Below are positions 8,706 through 18,384 of a stretch of 37,968 bases of DNA, one piece after another. A program made the translations under genes and the position numbers. This stretch comes from Thermodesulfobacteriota bacterium. GTDB lineage: Bacteria > Desulfobacterota > Desulfuromonadia > Desulfuromonadales > Geopsychrobacteraceae. The notes under the pieces were generated by a model. That model saw only the letters and a program-made list of their open reading frames with translations. It made no database searches and was not told the DNA's origin. The stretch spans positions 1 to 37,968 of the forward strand of contig JANQIN010000159.1 in the NCBI GenBank assembly GCA_028282145.1, given 5' to 3'. The first letter of the stretch is position 1. The number at the start of each line of letters is the position of its first letter.

Positions 8706-10055
8706 CTAATCGTCTAGGGCGCCTTGGATTTCACCGATCAGGTCGTACTCGGACGAATCGGTGATCACCAAGGGAACGATATCGCCCACATCGGCTTGAC
8801 CGGCGGTGATATAGACCTGACCATCCACATCAGGGGCCTGCCGCACCGAACGACCTTTGAGAAGGAGCTCGGTTTCCTCGCTGTAGCCTTCGACCAGCAC
8901 CGATTCCACCTGGCCCACCAGCCCGCGATTCTTGCGGAAAGAAACCCGCGCCTGGGCCTTCATCAGGCGACGTTGACGGGCGTTTTTCGACCGATCGGGT
9001 ACCTGCCTCTTCATGGTCGCAGCCGGAGTTCCTTCTTCCCGGCTGTAACGGAAAGCACCGACCCGTTCGAAGTGGCCTTCGGAGACAAACTTCAGCAGCT
9101 TTTCGAACTGAGCCGCACTCTCGCCGGGGAAACCGACGATAAAGGAGGTGCGCAGGGTCAGATCCGGAATCCGTTCCCGCAGCTTCTTCACCAACGCCCG
9201 GGTTCCCTTCTCATCCAGGCGGCGGTTCATCTGCTGCAAAATATCGTTGTCGATATGCTGCAGGGGCACATCCAGATAGTTGCAGATCTTTTCTTCGGTG
9301 GCGATCAATTCGATCAAGCGATCGCTGATCCCTTCCGGATAGGCGTATAGAAGACGGATCCACTCCAGCCCTTCGATCTTCACCAGCTGGGGCAAAAGCG
9401 CTTCGATATTGGTCGCACCACCAAGGTCGGCCCCATAGGCGGTGATATCCTGGGCGATCAGGTTGATCTCCTTCACCCCTTTTTCCACCAGACTCTGGGC
9501 CTCGGCCACGACCGACTGCATGGTTCGGCTGCGCAGGGTGCCGCGCAAGGAAGGGATCACGCAATAGGAGCAGTTGTTGTCGCAGCCATCGGCGATCTTG
9601 ATGTAACTGGTGTAAAAGGGCGAGGCCAACGCTCGCGGAGTATTGTGGTCGTACAGGTAGTCGGGCGTTCCGATCTCGGTCCGCTGCTCGGGCCGACCTA
9701 ACTGTTCCTCGATCAGTTCCACCAATCTCGGCGCATCACCAGTCCCCATCAAGAGGTCGACTTCAGGCAGTTCTTTAGACAACTCTTCCTGATAACGCTG
9801 GGGCATACAACCACAGACGATCAGCATCTTGCAGTTGCCGGTTTTCTTATAATCCGCCACCTCCAGGATGGTATCGACCGACTCCTCCCGCGCATCCTCA
9901 ATAAAGGCACAGGTGTTGACCACGATGATGTCGGCCGCCGCCTCATCGGTAGTGATGGTGTAACGCTCGGGCGGAAGATGACCCAACATGATTTCTGCAT
10001 CAACCAGGTTTTTGGGGCAACCCAGGCTGATCAAACTGACAGCTAATGTACTCAA
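8706..10055 (-). CDS. rimO: Ribosomal protein S12 methylthiotransferase RimO
   Basis: [18 protein letters not shown], radical-SAM cluster [17 protein letters not shown]-terminal TRAM-like domain. Apparent TTG start with an in-frame TGA just upstream. Confidence 0.95.
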   Translation of the reverse strand: MSTLAVSLISLGCPKNLVDAEIMLGHLPPERYTITTDEAAADIIVVNTCAFIEDAREESVDTILEVADYKKTGNCKMLIVCGCMPQRYQEELSKELPEVDLLMGTGDAPRLVELIEEQLGRPEQRTEIGTPDYLYDHNTPRALASPFYTSYIKIADGCDNNCSYCVIPSLRGTLRSRTMQSVVAEAQSLVEKGVKEINLIAQDITAYGADLGGATNIEALLPQLVKIEGLEWIRLLYAYPEGISDRLIELIATEEKICNYLDVPLQHIDNDILQQMNRRLDEKGTRALVKKLRERIPDLTLRTSFIVGFPGESAAQFEKLLKFVSEGHFERVGAFRYSREEGTPAATMKRQVPDRSKNARQRRLMKAQARVSFRKNRGLVGQVESVLVEGYSEETELLLKGRSVRQAPDVDGQVYITAGQADVGDIVPLVITDSSEYDLIGEIQGALDD

Positions 10056-10092
10056 AGGTCTCTCTCACTTAAGGGGCCTGACGGACCCGGTT

Positions 10093-10584
10093 TCAGGAAC
10101 GCATATTGACAAACTGCAGATCGATCCCGAAGTCGCTCCCTTTGAGCAACTGGATCACCTCCTGCAGGTCATCGATCTTCTTGCCGGTCACCCGAACCTG
10201 ATCGTCCATGATCTGGGCCTGGACCTTCAACTTGGTGTCTTTGATCTTCTTGACGATCTCCTTGCCCTTCTCCTTGGAGACCCCTTGAACGATACCGACC
10301 CGTTGGCGTACGGCATTGTGCGAGGCCGGTTCGGTTTTGCCAAAATCCAACGCCTTGGGGGACAGGCCGCGACGGACCATTTTCCCTTTGAGAATGTCGG
10401 TGATGGCGCTCAGTTTGTAATCGTCGGCTGCCAGAATAGTGATCGACGGAGCCCCCTTGTCAAAATCGATTTCGTTATGGGTCCCTTTGAAATCGTAGCG
10501 CTGCCCGATCTCCTTCAGCGCCTGGTTCACCACATTGTCCACCTCTTGCAGATCAACTTCCGAAACCACGTCAAAGCTCGGCAC
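10093..10584 (-). CDS. YajQ family cyclic-di-GMP-binding/nucleotide-binding protein
   Basis: [35 protein letters not shown]...DLQFVNMRS is characteristic of YajQ. Confidence 0.93.
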   Translation of the reverse strand: MPSFDVVSEVDLQEVDNVVNQALKEIGQRYDFKGTHNEIDFDKGAPSITILAADDYKLSAITDILKGKMVRRGLSPKALDFGKTEPASHNAVRQRVGIVQGVSKEKGKEIVKKIKDTKLKVQAQIMDDQVRVTGKKIDDLQEVIQLLKGSDFGIDLQFVNMRS

Positions 10585-10651
10585 GGTTTTCCTCCTGTTG
10601 TTCGTTTATCTGAAATTGTTTTATCACGATGAATCAAAGGGTTATACCACG

Positions 10652-10687
10652 AAGGGTCCTGTAAGAAAAGTCTCTCACAGGACCCTT
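10652..10687. terminator. Strong stem-loop downstream of lolA
   Basis: Perfect 11-bp inverted repeat AAGGGTCCTGT/ACAGGACCCTT with a 14-nt loop, just after the lolA stop at 10694 on the minus strand. No clear U-tract. Confidence 0.55.
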
Positions 10688-10693
10688 GGTCGA

Positions 10694-11446
10694 TCAGGAG
10701 CCGGGGGCCAGATCCTCCGGTCGAACGATATCCGTTCCCGGTGGTGGAGTAAATTGAAACAGGGAGGGGGAAACCCCTTCGTTCACTCTGGCTTCGGTAA
10801 ACCGAAGTTCGGTTCTGTTTTCACTGGTATCGACCACGGTCAGTCCTGTCAATGGGAAATAGGCCTTGTTGGCGGCTTCTTGCACGTAATACGCATTTAC
10901 CACCAAGTCAATAATTGCCAGGTAGGGAGATTCCACTTTCGGTGTCAGTCGGATTCGGTAATTTCCGTCAGCGGTCTTTCGCTCCGGAGCCCAGGCGATG
11001 GAGAAATCTCTCGACAATTCGCCCAGACCGGTCAGAAGGGTTACGGGATTCTGCATTCCGGGCTTCTGTTCAAGTCCGGTTGCCTCCGAAACGATCACCT
11101 GATTGTTATCGGGCAGATAGACCCAGATTTTCAGTCCGTTGGAGATAAAAAGCTGCTCCAGGGGTTGCGTGTAGATCCAGCGGAATCGGCTTTGCAGACT
11201 CTTCTCAGGAAGGGTGCGATCGTATTGTAACCAAAGCTGGCCATCGGCGTCCTGGGTTTGATCCAAGGTCACGATATGAGAGACCTGGCGAAATCCGGCT
11301 TTCAAATCCTGCAATGAAACGGGTGAACCCGCCTGAAAAGGTGCCTCTACCGCCGTGACCACTTGTTCCAGGGTCGGCTCGGTCGACGCGGCGGTTCCAA
11401 CACCGGGAACAAGCAGCAGTGCTGTAAGAATCCACAAAAATTTCAC
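10694..11446 (-). CDS. lolA: Outer membrane lipoprotein carrier protein LolA-like
   Basis: Signal peptide MKFLWILTALLLVPGVGTAAS, then FRQVSHIVTLDQTQDADGQLWLQY...FRWIYTQPLEQLFISNGLKIWVYLPDNNQVIV. Confidence 0.88.
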   Translation of the reverse strand: MKFLWILTALLLVPGVGTAASTEPTLEQVVTAVEAPFQAGSPVSLQDLKAGFRQVSHIVTLDQTQDADGQLWLQYDRTLPEKSLQSRFRWIYTQPLEQLFISNGLKIWVYLPDNNQVIVSEATGLEQKPGMQNPVTLLTGLGELSRDFSIAWAPERKTADGNYRIRLTPKVESPYLAIIDLVVNAYYVQEAANKAYFPLTGLTVVDTSENRTELRFTEARVNEGVSPSLFQFTPPPGTDIVRPEDLAPGS

Positions 11447-11464
11447 AGTGTCTCCTTTGATCGG

Positions 11465-11950
11465 TTACAAATCGGTTCGATGCTCACGACAATCCACCCG
11501 CTGGATGGTAAGAGTTCCGGTCTCCAGGTCGAAAAACAGGTTCCGACCGAAATCCCCGGCGCTGTCTTCTGCCACCAGAGGTATTTTCAACCTCTCCAGA
11601 ACATTCCTGGCTGCCAGAAGATTACGTTGGCCAATGGCCGCCATTTTTGGTGCTTCAATCAGGCCGGGACAGATATGGGCCCCGCCTGCCAACTTTGCCC
11701 TCAGGGTAGCCCGATTGGCGCCTTGAGACAAGAGACGGTTAAGAAGAGTTTCCACGCCGTCAGTCACATATTTGGGGTCGGGGACGGGCTCATCGGGACT
11801 GCGTTCAGGAAGAAGAGAATGAACCATTCCGCCCAGGTTTCGCCCCAGATCGTACAAAGTGACTCCCAGGCAGGACCCGATGCCATAGGCGACCAGGATC
11901 AGGGGGGATCGTCCGATCTGCAGCTCTCCGATCCCGACCGGCTGAATCAT
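11465..11950 (-). CDS. cheD: Chemoreceptor glutamine deamidase CheD
   Basis: AYGIGSCLGVTLYD, GGMVHSLLP, YVTDGVETL: Cys/His/Thr positions characteristic of CheD. Confidence 0.92.
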   Translation of the reverse strand: MIQPVGIGELQIGRSPLILVAYGIGSCLGVTLYDLGRNLGGMVHSLLPERSPDEPVPDPKYVTDGVETLLNRLLSQGANRATLRAKLAGGAHICPGLIEAPKMAAIGQRNLLAARNVLERLKIPLVAEDSAGDFGRNLFFDLETGTLTIQRVDCREHRTDL

Positions 11951-12510
11951 CCCTGCTCATCTCCCAGGAGTTGCGTCAACCCCTCCGGCTGAAGGAAGAC
12001 GAAGAGGACACCGGTCCCTGACGAGTCCGACGGCTCCTCGAGGTCAAACCGTACGCCCAAGGCTTCGGGAGAAAAATAGTCCGGTAGAAGGTTGCTCTCT
12101 TCCAGAAGTTGAGGCACCGAAGGCAGAAGGGACAACTCCGTCGCCTCGGCCAGGGAATTGGCGAAAGAGGAACCGATGAGATTGGTCATTTCAAGCAGAG
12201 CTGAGCGACTCAGAGGGCGGGCAGGATCGATCTCTTCCTCCACCAGAGGCTCCAACAACAGGTGCGTCATCCGGCGAGACAGGTTTAAGGACAGGGCCCC
12301 GACAAGATCGCCTTTCAACTGAAGGACCAAGGTATCTTTCTGCGACCCGGCATCCTCAAGATAACGTTGAAAATCGGCCAGATCGACCGGTGTCTGAGCA
12401 ACCAGCGCCAGGGAACAGTCCACCCATTTGTCCACGGCCAGTATCGCCCCGTGCATCGCCTGTCGGCAGAGGGAAAGAAGGTTTGCCAACTGTGGGGAAG
12501 GCGATGACAC
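11947..12510 (-). CDS. cheC: CheC-like CheY-P phosphatase family protein
   Basis: SALLEMTN followed by 22 residues and P matches the (D/S)x3Ex2Nx22P phosphatase motif of CheC/CheX/FliY. ATGA overlap with cheD. Confidence 0.85.
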   Translation of the reverse strand: MSSPSPQLANLLSLCRQAMHGAILAVDKWVDCSLALVAQTPVDLADFQRYLEDAGSQKDTLVLQLKGDLVGALSLNLSRRMTHLLLEPLVEEEIDPARPLSRSALLEMTNLIGSSFANSLAEATELSLLPSVPQLLEESNLLPDYFSPEALGVRFDLEEPSDSSGTGVLFVFLQPEGLTQLLGDEQG

Positions 12511-12513
12511 CTG

Positions 12514-14355
12514 TTAATCCTCCGAAGTCACGACAGGGGTAGAGGCCGGTAAAAACAAGCCTTGCAGATCAAGCAGAAACACCACCCGTCCATCGCCCAG
12601 AATGGTACATCCGCTGGTACCTTCAAGCTGTTGGATGGGGTAGGGTACCGGTTGTACAAAGACCTCCTGTTGGCCTGCGAGCCGATCAACAACCAGGCCG
12701 ACCTTGCGCCCTCGGATTTCGGCCAAGACGATCGGTACCGGGCTGTTCATCGGGCGAGCCGGCATCTGCAGGGCTTTGCGCAAAGACAGCAAGGGGATCA
12801 GTTCGTCTTCAAGTGGTATCATCAACTGTTTGCCGGAGGACTGAAGCTGATCCCGCTCCAGTTCCAGGGTACGAAGAACGCGAGTGATCGGCATGGCCAT
12901 CAGGTGACCTTTACATTCCACCAGGAGAACTCGGACGATCGCCACTGACAGAGGAAGCTTGAGAACAAAACGGGTTCCAACGCCCAACTCCGATTCGATA
13001 TGAAGTACTCCGCCCAGCCGGTCGACTGCCGTTTTCACCACATCCATCCCGACACCCCGACCGCTGGTCTCGGTGACCTCACCCGCAGTGGAAAACCCCG
13101 GGTGGCAGATGTAGGACAGAAGGTCAATATCCCGCAGATTGCGCGCCTGAACTGCGGTTAGAAGGCCATTTTCGATAGCTTTTTCCCGCACCGCTTCCGG
13201 GTCGATTCCTCGACCGTTATCGGCAATTTCAATCAACGCCTGATCCTTTTCCCGCCAGGCCCGGAGGTGTATCTCTCCCTGCTGGGCAATCCCATGATCC
13301 ACCGAATTGCGCAACAGGTGCATCAGAGGGTCGGCCAGCTCTTCCAGAATCCCCCGATCGAGCTCCAACTCTTCCCCTTCGAGGGAAAGCCGAATCTGTT
13401 TCCCCTGCTTCCGTGCCAGCTCCCGCACAATTCGGGGCAACCGGTCGGTCACCGCCTGCAGCGGCATCATCCGAACCTGTAGCACGTGATAGTGAAGATC
13501 GGTCACCATCCGTGACAGCTGGTTCAACCCATCTCGCACCTGGAGCCAGTCCTGATTCTTCTGAGCATCCTGCAGTAGGGTCCGGTTGGTGATCAGTTCA
13601 CCGGTGAGCCGGATAAACCGGTCCAAAAGATCGGTACGGACACGAACTGTTCTGGCTTCTTCTTCCCGATTTTCGGTGGACGTGTCTCCCAGATTGACCC
13701 GGACATGAGAGACATCGATAAAGGACGACAGAAGCTCTTCGAGGCGGGATGGTGACAGCTCCGTCCGCAACCAGGCTTCCAGCCGGAACTCCCCCTCACC
13801 GCGTTCCAGGGCTTCAAGGCCGGGTTCTGTTTTGGTCAGCTCCCCAAGGCGTTGGAGCTCCCGCGCCAAAAGCAGAAGTCGGGCTGAAGGGGCTTCGGCT
13901 TCGGGTGCCAAATGCAACATCAGGTGACAGACCGGAACCTCTTTTTCTTCGCTCACCGGTAGCGTCGGAGATGCTTCCTCCTCTTCTGGAACAACCGGGT
14001 TCTCTCCAGCCAGATATCCCTTGATTTCCCGTTCGGGTTTTTCATCGGCAATATCGTCGAGCAGACCTTCCAGCAGATCCACCCCTTCCAGCAGGTGGTC
14101 GACACCGCTGGCGGGAACACTCCCTCCCTGCCGGAACCGGTCCATCTGGTCTTCCAGATGGTGTGCCAGGTCAGCCGTTCGCTGGAACCCCATGGAGGCC
14201 GCCATCCCCTTAATCGAATGGGCCTCTCGGAAGGCCGCATCAATCCCATCGTGGTTGGTCGGATCCTGTTCCAAGCCCACTACCTGGCGGACCAGGTTAT
14301 TCAGATGGTCCCGGGACTCGCTGAGAAACAGCGCCCGGTACTTCGCCATATCCAT
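12514..14355 (-). CDS. cheA: Chemotaxis histidine kinase CheA
   Basis: Hpt domain with AHSIKGMAASMG, dimerisation/ATPase region with LLRNSVDHGI, DNGRGID and TSGRGVGMDVVK, C-terminal CheW-like domain. Confidence 0.96.
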   Translation of the reverse strand: MDMAKYRALFLSESRDHLNNLVRQVVGLEQDPTNHDGIDAAFREAHSIKGMAASMGFQRTADLAHHLEDQMDRFRQGGSVPASGVDHLLEGVDLLEGLLDDIADEKPEREIKGYLAGENPVVPEEEEASPTLPVSEEKEVPVCHLMLHLAPEAEAPSARLLLLARELQRLGELTKTEPGLEALERGEGEFRLEAWLRTELSPSRLEELLSSFIDVSHVRVNLGDTSTENREEEARTVRVRTDLLDRFIRLTGELITNRTLLQDAQKNQDWLQVRDGLNQLSRMVTDLHYHVLQVRMMPLQAVTDRLPRIVRELARKQGKQIRLSLEGEELELDRGILEELADPLMHLLRNSVDHGIAQQGEIHLRAWREKDQALIEIADNGRGIDPEAVREKAIENGLLTAVQARNLRDIDLLSYICHPGFSTAGEVTETSGRGVGMDVVKTAVDRLGGVLHIESELGVGTRFVLKLPLSVAIVRVLLVECKGHLMAMPITRVLRTLELERDQLQSSGKQLMIPLEDELIPLLSLRKALQMPARPMNSPVPIVLAEIRGRKVGLVVDRLAGQQEVFVQPVPYPIQQLEGTSGCTILGDGRVVFLLDLQGLFLPASTPVVTSED

Positions 14356-14736
14356 TTAGCGCTCTGCCTCCGGGGCCTCCAGGATGCGATGAACCACTTC
14401 CAGAAGACGGTCTTCATCTACCGGTTTCACGATAAAATCCCGCGCACCGTACTGCACCGCCTGCAACACCAGGTTGTCCTGGCCCAGGGCACTGCACATC
14501 ACGACGGCGGCCTCCGGGTATTCGCTGGTGATCTCCCACAGGGCATCCAGACCGTTCTTTTCCGGCATGACAATGTCCATCGTCACCAGGTCGGGTTTAA
14601 GGCGGCGATACTGTTCCACAGCCTCCTGTCCGTTCTCGGCCTCCCCGACAACCTCCCACCCCTGCTTTTCAAAAATATCCCGCAGCAAGGTCCGCATAAA
14701 GAGGGCATCGTCCACAATCAGAATCCGAACCGTCAA
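14356..14736 (-). CDS. cheY: CheY-like response regulator
   Basis: ILIVDDALFMRTLL...LVTMDIVMPEKNGLDAL...FIVKPVDEDRLL. Confidence 0.94.
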   Translation of the reverse strand: MTVRILIVDDALFMRTLLRDIFEKQGWEVVGEAENGQEAVEQYRRLKPDLVTMDIVMPEKNGLDALWEITSEYPEAAVVMCSALGQDNLVLQAVQYGARDFIVKPVDEDRLLEVVHRILEAPEAER

Positions 14737-15170
14737 GGAGCACCCCCGGTCTCGCAGACCTCCTCAACCCGCTGCAGCAAAAGGTCGAGGTCCAGAAGAT
14801 TGATCATCTGTTCCTCCAGTTGCAGGACCGACCGAATACAGCTTCCGGCGGCAGCACCCTCCTGCCGAGGAAAAACCTGCTCCGGGTCCAACGGTACGAT
14901 CCGTTCGAGCTGGGTGACCGAAAAGGCCAGGGAGGAAGAGCTGGGCGTCAACACCACGATTCTCGGATCCCGCACCTCCGCCGCAAATTCGAGAAACCGG
15001 GCCAGATCCAGCACTGTTCTAGGGCTGCCGTGAACGTTGATCGACCCCAGAAAAGACGGAGGTGTGCGTGGGATATAATGCAGCGGAGGCGACTGCAGGA
15101 CTTCCTGGATACGATCCACTTCCAGTCCGTACAGCTCGTTCTCCAGGCGAAAGGTCAAAACCTGATCCAT
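14733..15170 (-). CDS. cheW: Chemotaxis coupling protein CheW
   Basis: CheW fold: LTFRLENELYGLEVDRIQEVLQ...IPRTPPSFLGSINVHGSPRTVLDLARFL. ATGA overlap with cheY. Confidence 0.93.
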   Translation of the reverse strand: MDQVLTFRLENELYGLEVDRIQEVLQSPPLHYIPRTPPSFLGSINVHGSPRTVLDLARFLEFAAEVRDPRIVVLTPSSSSLAFSVTQLERIVPLDPEQVFPRQEGAAAGSCIRSVLQLEEQMINLLDLDLLLQRVEEVCETGGAP

Positions 15171-15177
15171 AAAAATG

Positions 15178-16452
15178 CTATTCCTGGTCTGTTCCCAGCT
15201 TGAACCGGCGCACCGATTCCATCAACTGACGGGCCTGATCGGTCAGCTCCATCGCCGAACGGGCCATCTCTTCCATGGAGGCCGACTGTTCCTCGGTCGC
15301 GGCGGAGACCTCTTCGGTGGCACTGGCATTGTCCTCGGTGATCTTGGCAATTTCCTCAATAGCCCGCACCACCGCGTCCGACTGTTCGCTCTGGTGGAGG
15401 GACATCTCGGCGATCTGACCAGCGCGCTCCTGAGTCCCTACGGCCATATCAATGATTCGTTCAAAAGCATCCCCAGTGGTATCGATGGCCGTGCGCCCCC
15501 CGTCCAAAAGACGGACACTATCGGCCATGGTGGCCTGAACTTTCTGGCTCTCGTCCCGCACCTGTTCGACCAGCTGGGTAATTTCACCGGCCGATTCTCC
15601 GGTACTGTCGGCCAGCTTTCGGATCTCCTCCGCCACCACAGCAAATCCTCGACCGTACTCCCCGGCCCGGGCTGCCTCGATGGTGGCATTGAGAGCCAGC
15701 AGGTTGGTCTGCTGAGCGATGTTGGTGATCACATCGACAATCGTACCGATCCGCTGGACCAGTTCGTTGTAGGAAACAATCTTCTGACCGCTGGCCTCCA
15801 CAGTGGAGAGGACGTTCTTCATGCTCGCCATCGCCTGACGGACATTGTCACCCCCCTGCTGAGCGGTGGAAGCGGTCTCATCGGCCGAATTGGCCAACTT
15901 GTTGGCTGCTGCTGCAACCAGATCGACGGATGTTGCCATCTCCTTGATGGCCCGTCCAGACCGCTCTACCATTTCGGCCTGAGTTTCGGCACCCAGGCTG
16001 ATCTGCTCGATTGCACCGGCAATCTCCTGCGAAGAGACCGACATCTGCTCGGCGGTTGAGGAGAGACCGTCGGCGGTATTCGCCACCGTATCCGAACTGC
16101 CGCGGATTCGACCCACCAACTTCCGCAGGCTTTCCACCAGGCTGTTAAAGCTGTTGGCTAAGTCTTCCGTCTCATCCGGAAAAGCCGTGTGTCCCAAACG
16201 GATAGAACGGGAAAGATCCCCATCGCTGATCCGCTCGGCCCCTTCCGTCAGAACCCGGACATTTCCGGTAAACGCTTTGGACATTCCCACGCCAAGAAAC
16301 ATCCCGAGGAGAATCCCTGCGAGCGTTTCAACCGCATCAGACCACCAAAATTCCGGTATGCCCATGCTTTGAACGACAAAATCGAGCAGCACAATACTGC
16401 CGACAACAAGGACAAAACCGCCTATAAACTTGGTTCTTAGTTCCAAACGCAT
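15178..16452 (-). CDS. Methyl-accepting chemotaxis protein with minimal extracytoplasmic region
   Basis: Two closely spaced TM segments, HAMP-like [17 protein letters not shown], conserved hairpin tip [50 protein letters not shown]-type sequence. Start placed at ATG 16452 after a GGAG Shine-Dalgarno. Confidence 0.95.
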   Translation of the reverse strand: MRLELRTKFIGGFVLVVGSIVLLDFVVQSMGIPEFWWSDAVETLAGILLGMFLGVGMSKAFTGNVRVLTEGAERISDGDLSRSIRLGHTAFPDETEDLANSFNSLVESLRKLVGRIRGSSDTVANTADGLSSTAEQMSVSSQEIAGAIEQISLGAETQAEMVERSGRAIKEMATSVDLVAAAANKLANSADETASTAQQGGDNVRQAMASMKNVLSTVEASGQKIVSYNELVQRIGTIVDVITNIAQQTNLLALNATIEAARAGEYGRGFAVVAEEIRKLADSTGESAGEITQLVEQVRDESQKVQATMADSVRLLDGGRTAIDTTGDAFERIIDMAVGTQERAGQIAEMSLHQSEQSDAVVRAIEEIAKITEDNASATEEVSAATEEQSASMEEMARSAMELTDQARQLMESVRRFKLGTDQE

Positions 16453-16589
16453 GGGGGACTCCTTTACTGTCCATCCAGCCCTCTTGGGGGACATTTCAGA
16501 TCACATGCAACCTAACACGTTATTTCTTCAAATAAGTACAACGTCCTCAAATTTACGCTGCTTCTTTCCAGCCCGCAGCTCTACAGACG

Positions 16590-17414
16590 TCAAGACCTCT
16601 TCTTCCGGTAAATCCGCTCGGCCGAATCGACACAGTCAAACAGATCCCGGGCTTCAACAGCCAGGGTTTCCGCCCGTCCCAAGACCAGGTAACCGTCGTC
16701 GGCAAGACAAAAGGCCAATCGATGCAAAATTTCTGCCTGCCGGGTCCGGTCAAAATAGATCAGCACGTTTCGACAGAGAACCAGGTCGCTGATCGGATAT
16801 TGGTCCAGGTCGAGAATATCCTGACGGCGAAACCGAACCGCCTGTTTGATCGTCCTGGAGAAGGTGAACCTTCCCTCCTCCTGAGCCTGAATTTCCCGAC
16901 GGTATTTCTCGGGCACCGAATCCAGTTGATCGGCGTCGTAGAGGGCTTTGCGGGCCCGATCAAGGACGGCGTGAGAGACATCGGTTCCCAAGATCCGGTA
17001 ACGTCGATGGTAAGCCCGATGCACCGCCAGCTGCAAACTCATTGAGAACGGTTCTTCCCCGCCGGCACATCCCAGACTCCAGATACGTACCGGGCGTCCG
17101 GGATCGGCCATCTGAAAAAGTTCCGGATAGACCTTCTCCTCCAGCATGGCAAAGGTGCTGGGATTGCGAAAAAACTGGGTCACGTTGACAGTCAGCGCGT
17201 TGATCAAGTGATCCGGTTCTGCCGGATCCTTCTCCAACAGGGCCAGGTACTTTTCCGGATCGCTGATCCGCAGCTTCCTTAAACGTGCCTGTATCCGCCG
17301 ATGCACATACGGCTGCTTGTAACTGCAGACATCGATTCCCAGTGTCTGGTGGATCCAGCGACAGAGCCGATCCTGTTGATCGGTCGTCCAAACATGGGTG
17401 ATGTCTTCAACCAC
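16590..17414 (-). CDS. cheR: Chemotaxis protein methyltransferase CheR
   Basis: CheR N-domain plus VRIWSLGCAGGEEPFSMSLQL...RILGTDVSHAVLDRARKALY...SDLVLCRNVLIYFD. The ORF extends to 17510; GTG 17414, overlapping the thiL stop, is a plausible start. Confidence 0.93.
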   Translation of the reverse strand: MVEDITHVWTTDQQDRLCRWIHQTLGIDVCSYKQPYVHRRIQARLRKLRISDPEKYLALLEKDPAEPDHLINALTVNVTQFFRNPSTFAMLEEKVYPELFQMADPGRPVRIWSLGCAGGEEPFSMSLQLAVHRAYHRRYRILGTDVSHAVLDRARKALYDADQLDSVPEKYRREIQAQEEGRFTFSRTIKQAVRFRRQDILDLDQYPISDLVLCRNVLIYFDRTRQAEILHRLAFCLADDGYLVLGRAETLAVEARDLFDCVDSAERIYRKKRS

Positions 17415-18384
17415 GGGATCCAAAATGGTTAAAACCTGCCGCCTGTGGTTGCCAACCCGGTTGCCCACCCTCCAACCAGTCGATACCCTGTCCTTCCCGA
17501 ATCTCACCAATGCGGTGAATCGGGCCTATTTCGGACATCAAGGCCTCCACCTCCGGCCACCGACCGGCCGGTATCGTAAACAACAACTCGTAATCTTCAC
17601 CACCGGTCACGGCCTGATCCCAACTCCCTCCGGCCTCCCGAAAGGCCTCGGAAAGAGGCAGGGTCTGCAAATCAATGCGAGCACCGCCTCCCGACCTTTC
17701 CAGGATATGCCCGAGGTCGGCCGCCAGTCCATCCGACAGATCGATCATGGCTGTAGCGAGACGACTTTCCGACAGTCTCACCCCCAGATCGACCCGGGCT
17801 CTCGGCCGATGATGTCTCCAGGCCAGGGCTTCCGGTGGTTTCCGATCTTTCATCAACATCTTAAGGGCCAGGGCACTGTCTCCCAGGTTGCCGGAGACAC
17901 AGATCAGATCGCCGGCTTTCGCACCCTCACGACCGATAGCAGCCCCCTGGGTTGCCGTCCCTTCCACCGTCACCGACAAGACCCAGCCCTGGAGGGAACG
18001 ACAGGTATCTCCTCCCACCAGACACGCCCCGTAACGTTCCGCCTCCGACAGGAAGCCGTCCATAAAGGCGTCGACCTCTTCCACGGTTGCATCATCGGGC
18101 AACGCCAGCCCGAGATAAAGAAAGCGGGGTTTTGCCCCCATGGCGGCAACATCGCTGACATTGACGGCGACCGCTTTGCGACCCAGAGTCTCCAAGTTCG
18201 TCCAGTCTCGCCGGAAATGAACACCCTCCAGCAGCATATCGGTAGAGGTCAGAAGTTCACAGCCTTCCGGAATCCGGTTATGAGCACAGTCGTCGCCAAT
18301 CCCTCGTACCGCCAGCGGATGGTTTTCGACGTGGCGGGTTATCCGGTCGATCAGGCCGAACTCCCCAACACCCGATAGCTTCAT
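17407..18384 (-). CDS. thiL: Thiamine-monophosphate kinase
   Basis: GEFGLIDRITRH, AVRGIGDDCA, LLTSTDMLLEGVHFR, VAVNVSDVAAMGA, GEDYELLFT. Confidence 0.95.
   Translation of the reverse strand: MKLSGVGEFGLIDRITRHVENHPLAVRGIGDDCAHNRIPEGCELLTSTDMLLEGVHFRRDWTNLETLGRKAVAVNVSDVAAMGAKPRFLYLGLALPDDATVEEVDAFMDGFLSEAERYGACLVGGDTCRSLQGWVLSVTVEGTATQGAAIGREGAKAGDLICVSGNLGDSALALKMLMKDRKPPEALAWRHHRPRARVDLGVRLSESRLATAMIDLSDGLAADLGHILERSGGGARIDLQTLPLSEAFREAGGSWDQAVTGGEDYELLFTIPAGRWPEVEALMSEIGPIHRIGEIREGQGIDWLEGGQPGWQPQAAGFNHFGSRG

Noticed and set aside
14095-15033. 312-aa plus-strand ORF antisense to cheA/cheY/cheW
   Set aside because: Spans the junctions of three confidently identified genes with no start-signal or domain support.
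15318-15332. TGGCAC-N5-TTGT resembling a sigma-54 promoter
   Set aside because: Lies on the antisense strand inside the mcp coding region, deviates from the -12 consensus (TTGC), and no gene is positioned to use it.
17398-18378. 326-aa plus-strand ORF antisense to thiL
   Set aside because: Low-complexity shadow ORF; the minus strand is clearly ThiL.
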